Positions 42,308-51,503 of a DNA stretch of 64,000 nucleotides are shown piece by piece. Position 1 is the stretch's first letter, and every line of letters starts with the position of its first letter. The notes beneath the pieces are model-generated. The model searched no databases, was not told where the DNA came from, and worked only from the letters and a program-made list of their open reading frames with translations. Source of the DNA: Haematococcus lacustris (lineage: Eukaryota; Chlorophyta; Chlorophyceae; Chlamydomonadales; Haematococcaceae); assembly GCA_030144725.1 (NCBI GenBank), contig JASKMD010000014.1, positions 5,674,253-5,738,252 on the forward strand. The letters run 5' to 3'. The position numbers and the translations under genes are program-made.

Positions 42308-45300
42308 ATGGCGCTCGTCTCCATGGCGGTGCCAGAGCTTACAGGCACTTCCCGCCTGGCCTTCAGAGCTTTCAGCCTCAAGCTGCGGGCGTACCTAGGC
42401 CTCAACCTCCACATACCGGTGAATGCGTTCCATCACCTGCTGGCCAGCTCTGCCATGGATGGCGTGTTCTTTCAGTCCATTGCAGATGCTTATGAGCAGC
42501 TGGTAGATGGCTGGGGTGACGAGGCTGACAGGGCAGAAGCATTAGAGGCCTTGCTAGACCTGGTGGAGGAGCAGCTGATAGACCCACCCAGCCACCAGGC
42601 AGGCCTAGACCCAGCTCTCGTGCTAGGGGGCAAAGGGTGCAGCAGCGCTAAGGCTTTCGCCACAGCCTTTGAGAGCGCTGTGAATGAGGCCATCAGGCGT
42701 GGCACACTAACCCACTTCACTGCCATCAACCACCTCTTCTCCCATTGCCTGCGAGTGCCCACCATGCGCCAGGAGCAGCGCACCAAGCTCAGGGACGAGG
42801 CTGTCCGCCTATTCCACCAGGCTGTGCCGGATGCAGAGGACCGACAGGATCAGCGCGCCTTCAGAGCTGCCTTGCATGCAGTCAGTGCAGCGCATGAGAA
42901 CCTGCTTGACAGCATGCGTTATGTGCCTGCCGCTGCTGATCGCCCACCGCTACGCGCAGAGCAGGACCCAGTGTCAGAGGAGGTGCTCGTGTTGCGGCAG
43001 CAGTTGGCTGAGCTTCAAGCTCGGGCGCTGCCTCAGCCCCCGCATCGCCAGCGTGCCCGGCAGCCCATGCCACAGCCCTTGCTGCAACCCATGCCACATC
43101 ACCTGCAGCAGCCCATGCAGCAAATGGGTTACCCAATGTCGCACCCTGCCATGCAGCAGCCGTTGCCATCTGTCATGCCCATGTCCCAAGCTTTTGCTGC
43201 GCCACCAATGCAGCTGGGTTATGCAGCCATGCCTCAGCCTGCCTTGCGTAGTGCACCCATGCAGCATGCGCCCATGCAGACCCAGCGCTCGCGGCCTGCC
43301 AAGACCTGCCCTCTCCACCCCTATGCTGGCCATGATTTGGCTGAGTGCAGGCAGTTCCAGGCTATGCCACCTCATGAGCAGCAGAGAGTCATCGGTGGAA
43401 GTGCTCCGCGCGCAGCGCATGCCGTGGCTGCTCACCCGGCTGGCAGTGTGGTGTCGCGCGCCATCACTGACCCCAGGCAACGCACGCCTCTGCTGGACAG
43501 GGGGTATGTACCTGCTGCTCCAGCCCATGCGCAGCACACCTGCAGCTACTGTCACAAGCGCTACCATCCCCCTGAGCGCTGCTTCAAGCTGTACCCACAC
43601 CTGCAAGCAGCTCCTCCACCCAGCCTGTCAGGTCCTGCTCGCGCCCACACCGTGTCAGCAGAGGGGCCCGGGCTGGGTGCATGGGACATGTCAGGGCATT
43701 GGGTGTCGCAGGATGCGCGGGTGCAGCCCCTCTCCTACCCTGAGCATGGCAGCTTCTGCATCATCACAGCTAATGCAGCCAGGGCAGTGCCATTCACGCC
43801 TATGTCTGCCGCCCCACCTGCTGCTGCCACCCACACCCTGCCTAAGGCTGCAGCCCCTGCTCCTCCTGCTGCCCCAGCCACCACCCCCACCATGGGCTCT
43901 GTGTTTCCCCCTCTTGCCACCCAGCCCGGCCTGCAGGAGCTGGCTATGCAGCTGCAGCTCCTCGCTCAGCGCGTGACGCGTATTGAGCAGCACCTTTCGC
44001 CCAATGTCACACCTGTTGTTGACACTGCTGCTCACATCGCTGTTGAACCGCCACGAGCAACCGCTGTGCGTGCTGCCTGCCACACCGCCGTGCCCAACCA
44101 GCACCTGACCTACTTCTCCAACGTCACGGTGCAGTCAGGGTGTGCAGTGGCTGACAGTGAGGGCCAGCTGCACCTGCTCCGGGGTGTCATGCTAGACGGG
44201 GGCAGTGACAGCTGCCTGATCTCACATGAGTGCGCAACCGCGCTGAACCTGCCCCTCACCCCTTGCAGCCGCCGCCTGTCCACTGCCAGTGGTGCAGAGG
44301 CCTTAGCCACCCAGGTTGCCACCCTGCGCGTGAGTCTCAGCTACGGTACTCCCCAGGCCATGGTGCACGACCTAGAGGCCATTGTCATGCCGCCTGGTAG
44401 CTCCCTTGCTTATGACCTGCTGCTTGGAGCCAACTTCCTCTCGCAGACAAAGGGCGTGTGCGATGTGTACGACCGCCAGTTCTCCTATTGCCCTCGGTTG
44501 CACAGCCATGGAGACACCCGCACCTCTCACTCGCTGCCAGTCACGGGGCCCAAGGGCTGCCTACCCCTCCTATACTCTGCGCCCATGGGCAGCAGCCAGC
44601 TGCTTGTGGCTTGCACTGCCGTGTCCCACAGCCAGGTTCAGCCCTGTGCAACCAGCGGCACCACCTCTGCCATGTATCACACCTTACCTTTGGTGCATGT
44701 GCATGTGGAGACAACTCCTGCAGCAGCTGGCACCACCACACCCAGCGCAGTCAGCCGTGGGGGTGACCTAGCAGCTGTGGAGTGCGCCTTGAGCAGGGTG
44801 GCCACCGGTGATGAACCCATACCAGCAGGATCAGGGGTGAAACCGGTGCGCAGCCCAGCCCAGCCAGTCACCCGCAGGGGGGGAGGGGCAGCTGTTACTT
44901 CTGTCCCCTCCTCAGCACTAGACCCTGCAGCTCGGCGCATGTCTATGCCAACCAGCGCACCGCAGCCTTCAGCATCCCACCTGGCTGTGGGCACCGCTGC
45001 AGCCCGGCGCTCCGCCATCCCACTGACCACGGCCCCACCACCGCAAGTACCTCCTATGCCTCCGCTGCGCGCTTTCCCTCCACCTACGCCGCAGCGCTCC
45101 TCCAGGGAAGTGGCATGGGGATCTCTCTCACCGCTGCGGGTGGTTCTCTCTCTCCTCTTCCTCTTCTGGCTGCCCTCCATGGTGTCTTGCCTGCCACCCC
45201 CTGTGCCGGGCATGTGCTCACCTGCCATCACCTGCTCTGCCATCACCATGGTGCTGCCTGATGGTCCTGCTGTCAATCCCTCCCCACAGCAATACACCCA

Positions 45301-47665
45301 GCTGCCCAATGGTGTGCTGTTGGCTCAGCATGCGGCTCTATCCCAGCAGCAAGCACATCGCATGGCGGCTCTGGTTGCAGCTCATCCTGGTGCTTTTGCT
45401 CATTCTCTGAGTGACCTCACTGGTTACAAGGGCCCACGCGGTGCTTTTCGCATTGAGCTGTCAACCACAGATCCCATCATCACCAAGCCTCGCCGCTATT
45501 CTGACCTGGAGCTGCAAGTAACGGACAAGAAGGTCCAAGAGTTGGAGGAGGCAGGCATCATCCAGCCCGTCACTGGCCCGTGCGACTATGCATCAGCACC
45601 CACCCTGCCCATGAAGAAAGATGCCCAGGGACAGTGGACAGACACCCGGTTCTGCATTGACTTCCGACGGCTCAACGACGCCACCAAGTCTGACCGGTAT
45701 GGGTTGCCTTTGCCAGAGGAGATGTTTGCCAGGGTGGGCAGCGCCAGGTGGTTCAGCAAGCTGGACATGCGCTCAGGGTTCTTGCAAATCCCTGTGCACC
45801 CTGATGACCAGCTCAAGACTGCCTTCTGGGCACGCAACCGCCTGTACTGCTACACTCGCATGCCGTTTGGGCTGAAAAATGCCAGCGCTGAGTACCAGCG
45901 TGTCATGGACGCAGCCATCACCAGCGCCAGCCTGTCCCATTGCTGCATGGCCTTCATTGATGATGTGCTTGTGTACAGTGACAGCTTTGAGGCACACTGT
46001 GAGCACGTGCAGGCCCTGCTGCAGATGTTGCAGACCATTGGCATGTTCGCGCACCCTGAGAAGACCATCCTCGCCGCTGACCGTGTGGAATACCTCGGCC
46101 ACGACGTCTCCGTCCATGGGCTTACCCCCACTCAGGCAAAGTGCCAGGCGCTGCGTGACATGCCTGCTCCCACTGATGTATCCAGCCTCCGCACAGCCAT
46201 GGGTGTGTTCAACTACTATCGCTGCTACATTCCTGACTTCAGCATCATTGCTGCCCCCATCACCTCTCTCACAAGGAAAGGGGTAGCGTGGTGCTGGGGT
46301 TGTGAGCAGCAGGCCGCCTACAGCACACTCAAAGACAGAATCTGCACTCCTGGCTTAGTGCTGCGCCGCTTTGACCCTGAACGCCCCCTCGTCCTGCACA
46401 CTGACTGGTCTCGGGAGGGCTGTGCGGGTATCTTGGGGCAGGTGGACACCAACGGGGATGAGTACATGGTGGCTTGCTGCAGCCGCAGCTGCAACGTGCA
46501 TGAGCGCAACTATGCCAGCTACACGGGCGAGATGCTAGCTGTGGTGTGGGCTGTCAAAACCCTCCGCTTCTACCTTCATGGCAGGCACTTCACCATTGTC
46601 ACTGACCACCAGCCTTTGTCTTGGCTGATGTCTGGGCAACACCACTCTGGCCAGGTGGCACGCTGGGCCATGCAGCTGCAGGAGTACGACTTTACCGTCA
46701 AGCACCGTCCTGGGGTTACCCACCAGAATGCTGACTCCCTGTCACGCTTCCCCAGGCCCACCTGCGCGGATTCCACTGGCGCCTGCCTCGACCCGCCTCC
46801 TGCCCTTGCCTCCCTTATGCGTGGCGCTGCCACCACCAGCCCTCCTAACCTGCCCACACCTACCCTTTCAGCTGCCTTGGCCGCCATCACCTCTGACGAC
46901 CTCCTGCTCGGCAACCAGGGAAGTGTGACAGATGCTTATCACCACGAACCCAACACACACTCCTCCTATCCTTCCGCCGCTTACCACACTCTCACCCACC
47001 GTGCCACCAGCTGGGTCCGAGCAGCTCAGCACATTCTCATTGCAACCTCCCCCGCTACAGCCCAGTTGGGAGTCACTTCTGGCTTACCTGACTCTTGCGC
47101 TGTGCGCATGCCACTTGCCATCAACACTACATGTGTGGCCTCCTCTTTCTTTCCGGCAGTGGCAGCAGAAGGGGTGGTGCTGCTTGAGTTGCATGGGGGT
47201 CTTGGAGCTGGGTTAGAAATGCTGCTCCGCAATGGTGTACACATTCTGCGCTACATCTACTGTGACACATCTCCTGCCTGCCAGCATCTCATCCTCCACC
47301 GTCTTTCTCAGCTGTCAGCTACCTTCCCTGGGCTGTTGCCCCCTGCTGCTTATGCCTCTGCACTCACCTCTTTGCCCCAGGATGTGGTGCGCGCGGTCCA
47401 CATCAGTGGCTGGTTGTGGCCGGGTGGGAGTATCCGCACCTTCCCAATCCTGGCAGCCTGGCTGGGCTGCATGGCCCGGTATCCAGCACCTTCCTTTCCA
47501 CCATGCGGCTGGTGGGCTGCTTACAGCAGCTTCAACCCCTGCTACGCCCTGGGTATGTCCTTGTCAACACAACTCGCCAGCACAACTCCCAAACCAACCG
47601 CAGTCAATTCGCAGAGGTCTGCACCAGCATTGGCACCCCACTTTGCTTGGATGCTGCACAGCTAG
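42308..47665 (+). CDS. Retroelement gag-pol polyprotein, N-terminal part (gag, PR, RT, RNase H, half of MTase-like domain)
   Basis: The frame is open from before 42149; the first ATG in frame is 42308. Order: a gag-like helical region, Met/Pro/Gln-rich linker, CX2C-type knuckle CSYCHKRYHPPERC (about 43537), aspartic protease with LDGGSDSCLIS (about 44192) and LLLGANFL, reverse transcriptase with RFCIDFRRLNDA, KLDMRSGFLQIPV, MPFGLKNA and catalytic FIDDVLVYSD (about 45953), RNase H with LVLHTDWS and VTDHQPLSWL. After a spacer follows VVLLELHGGLGAGLEMLL and RYIYCDTSPAC (about 47175-47280), like C5-methyltransferase motifs I and II. The frame then passes into a shifted stretch and stops at 47665, while the matching protein continues in the frame of 47416-49437. 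RT type fits Ty3/gypsy. Confidence 0.85.
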   Translation: MALVSMAVPELTGTSRLAFRAFSLKLRAYLGLNLHIPVNAFHHLLASSAMDGVFFQSIADAYEQLVDGWGDEADRAEALEALLDLVEEQLIDPPSHQAGLDPALVLGGKGCSSAKAFATAFESAVNEAIRRGTLTHFTAINHLFSHCLRVPTMRQEQRTKLRDEAVRLFHQAVPDAEDRQDQRAFRAALHAVSAAHENLLDSMRYVPAAADRPPLRAEQDPVSEEVLVLRQQLAELQARALPQPPHRQRARQPMPQPLLQPMPHHLQQPMQQMGYPMSHPAMQQPLPSVMPMSQAFAAPPMQLGYAAMPQPALRSAPMQHAPMQTQRSRPAKTCPLHPYAGHDLAECRQFQAMPPHEQQRVIGGSAPRAAHAVAAHPAGSVVSRAITDPRQRTPLLDRGYVPAAPAHAQHTCSYCHKRYHPPERCFKLYPHLQAAPPPSLSGPARAHTVSAEGPGLGAWDMSGHWVSQDARVQPLSYPEHGSFCIITANAARAVPFTPMSAAPPAAATHTLPKAAAPAPPAAPATTPTMGSVFPPLATQPGLQELAMQLQLLAQRVTRIEQHLSPNVTPVVDTAAHIAVEPPRATAVRAACHTAVPNQHLTYFSNVTVQSGCAVADSEGQLHLLRGVMLDGGSDSCLISHECATALNLPLTPCSRRLSTASGAEALATQVATLRVSLSYGTPQAMVHDLEAIVMPPGSSLAYDLLLGANFLSQTKGVCDVYDRQFSYCPRLHSHGDTRTSHSLPVTGPKGCLPLLYSAPMGSSQLLVACTAVSHSQVQPCATSGTTSAMYHTLPLVHVHVETTPAAAGTTTPSAVSRGGDLAAVECALSRVATGDEPIPAGSGVKPVRSPAQPVTRRGGGAAVTSVPSSALDPAARRMSMPTSAPQPSASHLAVGTAAARRSAIPLTTAPPPQVPPMPPLRAFPPPTPQRSSREVAWGSLSPLRVVLSLLFLFWLPSMVSCLPPPVPGMCSPAITCSAITMVLPDGPAVNPSPQQYTQLPNGVLLAQHAALSQQQAHRMAALVAAHPGAFAHSLSDLTGYKGPRGAFRIELSTTDPIITKPRRYSDLELQVTDKKVQELEEAGIIQPVTGPCDYASAPTLPMKKDAQGQWTDTRFCIDFRRLNDATKSDRYGLPLPEEMFARVGSARWFSKLDMRSGFLQIPVHPDDQLKTAFWARNRLYCYTRMPFGLKNASAEYQRVMDAAITSASLSHCCMAFIDDVLVYSDSFEAHCEHVQALLQMLQTIGMFAHPEKTILAADRVEYLGHDVSVHGLTPTQAKCQALRDMPAPTDVSSLRTAMGVFNYYRCYIPDFSIIAAPITSLTRKGVAWCWGCEQQAAYSTLKDRICTPGLVLRRFDPERPLVLHTDWSREGCAGILGQVDTNGDEYMVACCSRSCNVHERNYASYTGEMLAVVWAVKTLRFYLHGRHFTIVTDHQPLSWLMSGQHHSGQVARWAMQLQEYDFTVKHRPGVTHQNADSLSRFPRPTCADSTGACLDPPPALASLMRGAATTSPPNLPTPTLSAALAAITSDDLLLGNQGSVTDAYHHEPNTHSSYPSAAYHTLTHRATSWVRAAQHILIATSPATAQLGVTSGLPDSCAVRMPLAINTTCVASSFFPAVAAEGVVLLELHGGLGAGLEMLLRNGVHILRYIYCDTSPACQHLILHRLSQLSATFPGLLPPAAYASALTSLPQDVVRAVHISGWLWPGGSIRTFPILAAWLGCMARYPAPSFPPCGWWAAYSSFNPCYALGMSLSTQLASTTPKPTAVNSQRSAPALAPHFAWMLHS

Positions 47666-47720
47666 GTGCTCGCACCCACCACATGCGTGACTGGTGGACC
47701 AACATTTGCGACCCCAACCA
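47166..47720 (+). other. C5-cytosine-methyltransferase-like domain inside pol, degenerate
   Basis: Frame 2 supplies a motif I-like LELHGGLGAGLEMLL, RYIYCDTSPACQ and ASALTSLPQDV. The frame of 47416 supplies LVVAGWEYPHLPNPGS (motif IV position), RLVGCLQQLQPLLRPGYVLV (up to the motif VI position, then NT) and LDAAQLGARTHHMRDWWTN (motif VIII-like). Families with this layout have Cys in motif IV and ENV/ENT in motif VI. Here the positions read Tyr and Val, so it is probably not catalytic. Retroelement-borne C5-methyltransferases are known from some algae and dinoflagellates. Assignment is by pattern only. Confidence 0.6.
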
Positions 47721-49437
47721 CCTCAGTGCTGTCCTGCAGCATGCTCAGCCTCGGTCCGCTCATTCGCTGATTGACATTATCTCACCTGTCTCAGCTGTCC
47801 CCACTGCGCCCTTTCGGGGGAGAGGTGCCCTCCTCCCTGCAGCAGGCAAACCTCATGAGCCCACCATTTCCCCTGAGGAGCGGCACGCTATCACAGAGCG
47901 CTGCATGGACGCCGCAACTGCAGGGAGTTTGTATGCTATCTCAGCTGCTCTGCACCGTGCCCACCTGCTGCGTGACCATGCACATAACTGCCTCTCTCTC
48001 TGCACGGCCTCGCACGCCTTGGCTGTCGCTGTCGGGGGGGGTGCACAGCTGATGCTCAGCTCTCACACCAGCACCAACCAGACCTGCTCGCCTCTCCCAG
48101 CACCGTATCCAGTCCTGCCCACACCCGTAGCGGCGCAGCCAGCAGTTATCATTGCCCAGCTTGCTGATGTTGCTGACACCGAGCGTGACATTCACGACGA
48201 CACAGCCACAATGCAGTTGCTTCAGCACCACACCTTGCCTGCTGGGTTGCCGCATGCAGAGCAGCGTCGGGCACAGCGTCGCGCACAGGCTTATGTCTGG
48301 GACAGCCACAAGCTGCTTAGGCGCATGGCAGACGGCAGCACTCGCATTGTCCCTGCTCCTGCTGAGCGCCCACACTTAGTGTCCACCATGCACAACAACA
48401 CTGGGCACTTTGGTGGCAGGCGCACGGCAGCTCTGCTGCAGCACACCTATTGGTGGCGTGGGTTGGCAGCTGATGCTCAGGCTGTTGTGGCACGTTGCAC
48501 CGCCTGTGACAGGGTCAAAGCTGCATTCAATGCCAAATCCCCTGAGCTGCACAGCCTACCCATTCGTGCCCTCTTCTACCGCTGGGGTGTAGACCTCTGT
48601 GGTCCTTTCATCCCCAGCCGCTCTGGCCACAAGTACATCATGGTCTGCATTGAGCATTTGTCTAAATGGGTCGAGATCATCCCCATCCCCAATAAGGAGG
48701 CAGCCACCACAGCCTCAGCTTTTGCGCATCACGTGCTAGGACGCTATGGTGCCTGTGCTGAAGTCGTCACTGACGGGGGCACAGAGTTCCAGGGTGCCTT
48801 TGCTGAGTTGCTGCAGCGCGCTCTCATCGATCACAGAACCACCTCTGCCAACCACCCTCAGAGCAATGGGCTGTCTGAGCGATGTGTGCAAACTGTCAAG
48901 GCATGCCTGCGCAAGCACTGCACCAGCAACCGTGTCACTGACCAGTGGGATGATGCTCTGCCCATGATTGCTCTGGGGTACAGGTGTTCCACCCAGGAAA
49001 GCACTCGCATGACACCCTACGAGTTGTTGTTTGCGCGCAAGCCTGTGGTTCCCCCAGCCATAGCTGAGCGGGTGGAGCAACCCATCAACTTCGACGACCC
49101 AGAGCTGGCTGCCGAGCTGGTGATGCACCGTGCAGCTGCTGTCACTGACAACATGGTCATCGCCATGGACAACCAGGCTGTCGCTCAGCACCGGGACCAG
49201 CTGAGGTATGCCATGACTCGCTCCGGCAGCTACCAGCCAGCAGCCCGCTCCTTCAAACCAGATGCACCACCCGCTCGTTTCCGCTGGATCCAGCAGCTCA
49301 AGCAAGCTGAGCGTCTACTTCACGTCACCTGTCCAAGCTTGGGGTCTAGGATGGGATGGGTCATGGTGTTCTCATCGAAGGCTCAGAAGCGTCATCTGCT
49401 CAAGCTGCCAGTGATGGGGGCCTATCTGAAGCTGTAG
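47416..49437 (+). CDS. Retroelement pol, C-terminal part (rest of MTase-like domain, integrase)
   Basis: Overlaps the upstream frame by 250 bp in a different phase. Begins in the methyltransferase-like region, passes through a linker (PTISPEERHAITERCMDAAT), then an integrase: zinc-binding HNNTGHFGGR ... CTACDRVK (about 48391-48520) and a DDE core at WGVDLCGPF (48583), VVTDGGTEF (48766) and SNGLSERCVQ (48868). The tail after ELLFARKP lacks a recognisable chromodomain and ends in VMGAYLKL. The change of frame inside a domain points to a mutation or a small deletion rather than a designed recoding site, though programmed frameshifting cannot be excluded. Confidence 0.85.
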   Translation: MAGWEYPHLPNPGSLAGLHGPVSSTFLSTMRLVGCLQQLQPLLRPGYVLVNTTRQHNSQTNRSQFAEVCTSIGTPLCLDAAQLGARTHHMRDWWTNICDPNHLSAVLQHAQPRSAHSLIDIISPVSAVPTAPFRGRGALLPAAGKPHEPTISPEERHAITERCMDAATAGSLYAISAALHRAHLLRDHAHNCLSLCTASHALAVAVGGGAQLMLSSHTSTNQTCSPLPAPYPVLPTPVAAQPAVIIAQLADVADTERDIHDDTATMQLLQHHTLPAGLPHAEQRRAQRRAQAYVWDSHKLLRRMADGSTRIVPAPAERPHLVSTMHNNTGHFGGRRTAALLQHTYWWRGLAADAQAVVARCTACDRVKAAFNAKSPELHSLPIRALFYRWGVDLCGPFIPSRSGHKYIMVCIEHLSKWVEIIPIPNKEAATTASAFAHHVLGRYGACAEVVTDGGTEFQGAFAELLQRALIDHRTTSANHPQSNGLSERCVQTVKACLRKHCTSNRVTDQWDDALPMIALGYRCSTQESTRMTPYELLFARKPVVPPAIAERVEQPINFDDPELAAELVMHRAAAVTDNMVIAMDNQAVAQHRDQLRYAMTRSGSYQPAARSFKPDAPPARFRWIQQLKQAERLLHVTCPSLGSRMGWVMVFSSKAQKRHLLKLPVMGAYLKL

Positions 49438-50208
49438 AGGCACTTAGGGTTGGGCGTGGGCTAGGAGTGAAGGGGGGGGGTGTTAAGTTTGCATGCATGT
49501 CTCACTTGTCACACTGTTGCCATTGAACTCATCATGTGTCTCATATAGCTCATCACATTTCACACGTGTCGCACTATTGCTATTCACCTCACTGTCCATG
49601 TCATATTGCTATCACACATCACGTTTTACGTCCTTGCACATCATACATCACGTTTTACACGCTCTCATCGCATGACGCTCCTTGATCTCACTGTTCTACT
49701 TGCATACATCTTGCATGCTTGCCTTGATCTTCACTCTTGAACATCACTCGTTTAATGGATCATGCTACACAACTATCACATTCACCACAATCATCCCAGC
49801 ATGCTTGCACATGTTATCTTGTTCGGAGGCTATGGACATTCAGGGTAGGAATGCTACATTACGGCCGACCCGCTGCCGCGCGTAGGATGCATCAGGCACG
49901 ACGCTGGCGGGTGAGCACCATGTCATGGTGATGGCCAGTGGCTCAAGTAGAATGAGCCATAGGATCCATGTAGGGTTTTCGCGGTTTTACCGCATGGGTC
50001 CGGCCTGGAGGCTTGCATGCCACAGGTTTTAGCACTTGGCCGCCGCCAAGGATGTCAAGGGGGTTGGTGTGGTAGATAGGTGCATTAGTTAGGTGATCAC
50101 AAGATATGCATTTACTTATGCGCTGCTTCGTTTGCTCTCTTCCATCTGCCACATGTCTTCGTTGCTCTCATGCTGTCATCTTCACACATGCTTGCAGCTG
50201 GGGGGGGG
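49438..50208 (+). other. Retroelement 3' untranslated region with polypurine tract
   Basis: AT-rich sequence with repeated CATCACxTTT motifs (49540-49680), no gene. A run of nine G and an A at 50201-50209 looks like the polypurine tract used to prime plus-strand synthesis. Confidence 0.6.
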
Positions 50209-50263
50209 ATTCCTTATCCTCTGCAGCGCACTATCATGTTTAGGAACATCTTATCACGTGACA
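50209..50263 (+). repeat. Detached LTR 3' end segment
   Basis: 55 bp identical to the last 55 bp of the right LTR (50661-50715). It ends GTGACA, followed by GC and the TGTCAC start of the right LTR, forming the palindrome GTGACAGCTGTCAC. Confidence 0.85.
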
Positions 50264-50265
50264 GC

Positions 50266-50715
50266 TGTCACAACCATGAGCGTGACCGTACGGAATGCGT
50301 GACATGGCTAGCCATGCAAGCATGACAGTTGGTGGTATCACGGTAGATGGTGATTGGTGTATGATGGTTGATGTGACCTGGCTACTGTGGGTGGGTTTGT
50401 GTGTGTATCCTGCGACTTGCATAACAGTTCTGACATGGTTGCATGGGGGTTTGGGTATTTGTAGTGGATTGGGATGCTGCGGCGGCAGCTTAGAAGACCT
50501 TACCAGCTGTCCGATGTAATCACGGGCACCCAAGTCTGGAGGTATTCTCAGCTCACTGCCATCGGCATCTGAAGGCCGGCACCATACTGGTGACGGGTAT
50601 CAGCTTTGCCTTGCTTGCTGCTAGTCGAGGCGTCCTTACTCATTCCGTTTGCTATCTTACATTCCTTATCCTCTGCAGCGCACTATCATGTTTAGGAACA
50701 TCTTATCACGTGACA
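50266..50715 (+). repeat. 3' LTR (complete)
   Basis: 450 bp with terminal inverted TGTCAC/GTGACA. The first 398 bp equal the left LTR. Confidence 0.85.
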
Positions 50716-50719
50716 AGGT

Positions 50720-51503
50720 CCTGCTTGCGTGCAATGTTTTCAGCCTGCTGATGCTGACCTTGGCCCTGAGACGGGGAAGGCGGGTGCCCAAGCCCAGCCA
50801 TCACTTGAGTTGACATGGGTAGGGCTGTCTGGGACGAGGCTGACAGCTGACCTTCGTTTGACATGGTGTAGATAAGGCGATATGCGGGATGCAACCTGAT
50901 GGGCCTACAGGTGTCAGCTGTAGAGACAGCAGGCTCAACAGGAGTTGTTTGTCACAGCCACTTGAGGCACCTCAGAGTTGACGCAGCGGTGTGCACCCCA
51001 TTGTGCAGTGTTGAAGTATTCAAGTTGAGTCTCAACCCCGCCCCTTGCCCGCCTGTAAAAATCATATTGTTGCATGCATTTTTCTAGCTTTCATGGTGAG
51101 AAACTACGGGTGGGTTTGTGGCTATCATAGGCGTACGCGTTGGTGGAACTCATCGAACCGGTAGGTCCTCGCACTGCATGGTGATCATCGCACTGCTCTT
51201 GGATCAATAGGCTACTGCTGCTCGCTCCACGTCTAGCGTAGCGGCGAGGCGGGTGCAGTAGCTGTGGATGTGTGGCACATGGAGCGGGGAGCGGGGAGCG
51301 GGGGAGGGAGCGGCGGCTTGCAAGCGCCGGAGGGAGTGCCAGCAGCTGCGTGGAGCGTTGTGGATGCGAATAATCATTGTTGGAGCTTGGGCGAAGCCAC
51401 TGGCAGGATGACAGGTCCCTGTTGCCTGGTGGCAGCTCGGAGATGGCTGAACGGGATGGCTGAACGGGCTGCACCAGCAGGCGTGAGATCCAGAAGGTTT
51501 TGA
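50720..51503 (+). other. Upstream region of the SR protein gene
   Basis: No coding region supported. It should contain promoter and 5' leader of the SR34-type gene; an unusual GAGCGGGGAGCGGGGGAG purine block lies near 51282. Confidence 0.35.

Larger units (their letters stand above)
41550..50715 (+). mobile_element. Ty3/gypsy-type LTR retrotransposon with an extra methyltransferase-like domain
   Basis: A 398-bp repeat at 41550-41947 recurs, apparently identical, at 50266-50663 and extends to 50715 there. The right LTR starts TGTCAC and ends GTGACA; AGGT flanks the whole unit (41546-41549, 50716-50719), a possible 4-bp target duplication. Between them one long frame encodes gag-like, protease, reverse transcriptase and RNase H, then a methyltransferase-like segment in which the frame changes, then integrase. 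The identical LTRs suggest a young insertion. The last 52 bp of the left LTR are missing and a matching 55 bp lie just upstream of the right LTR, so the termini are rearranged. Confidence 0.85.
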
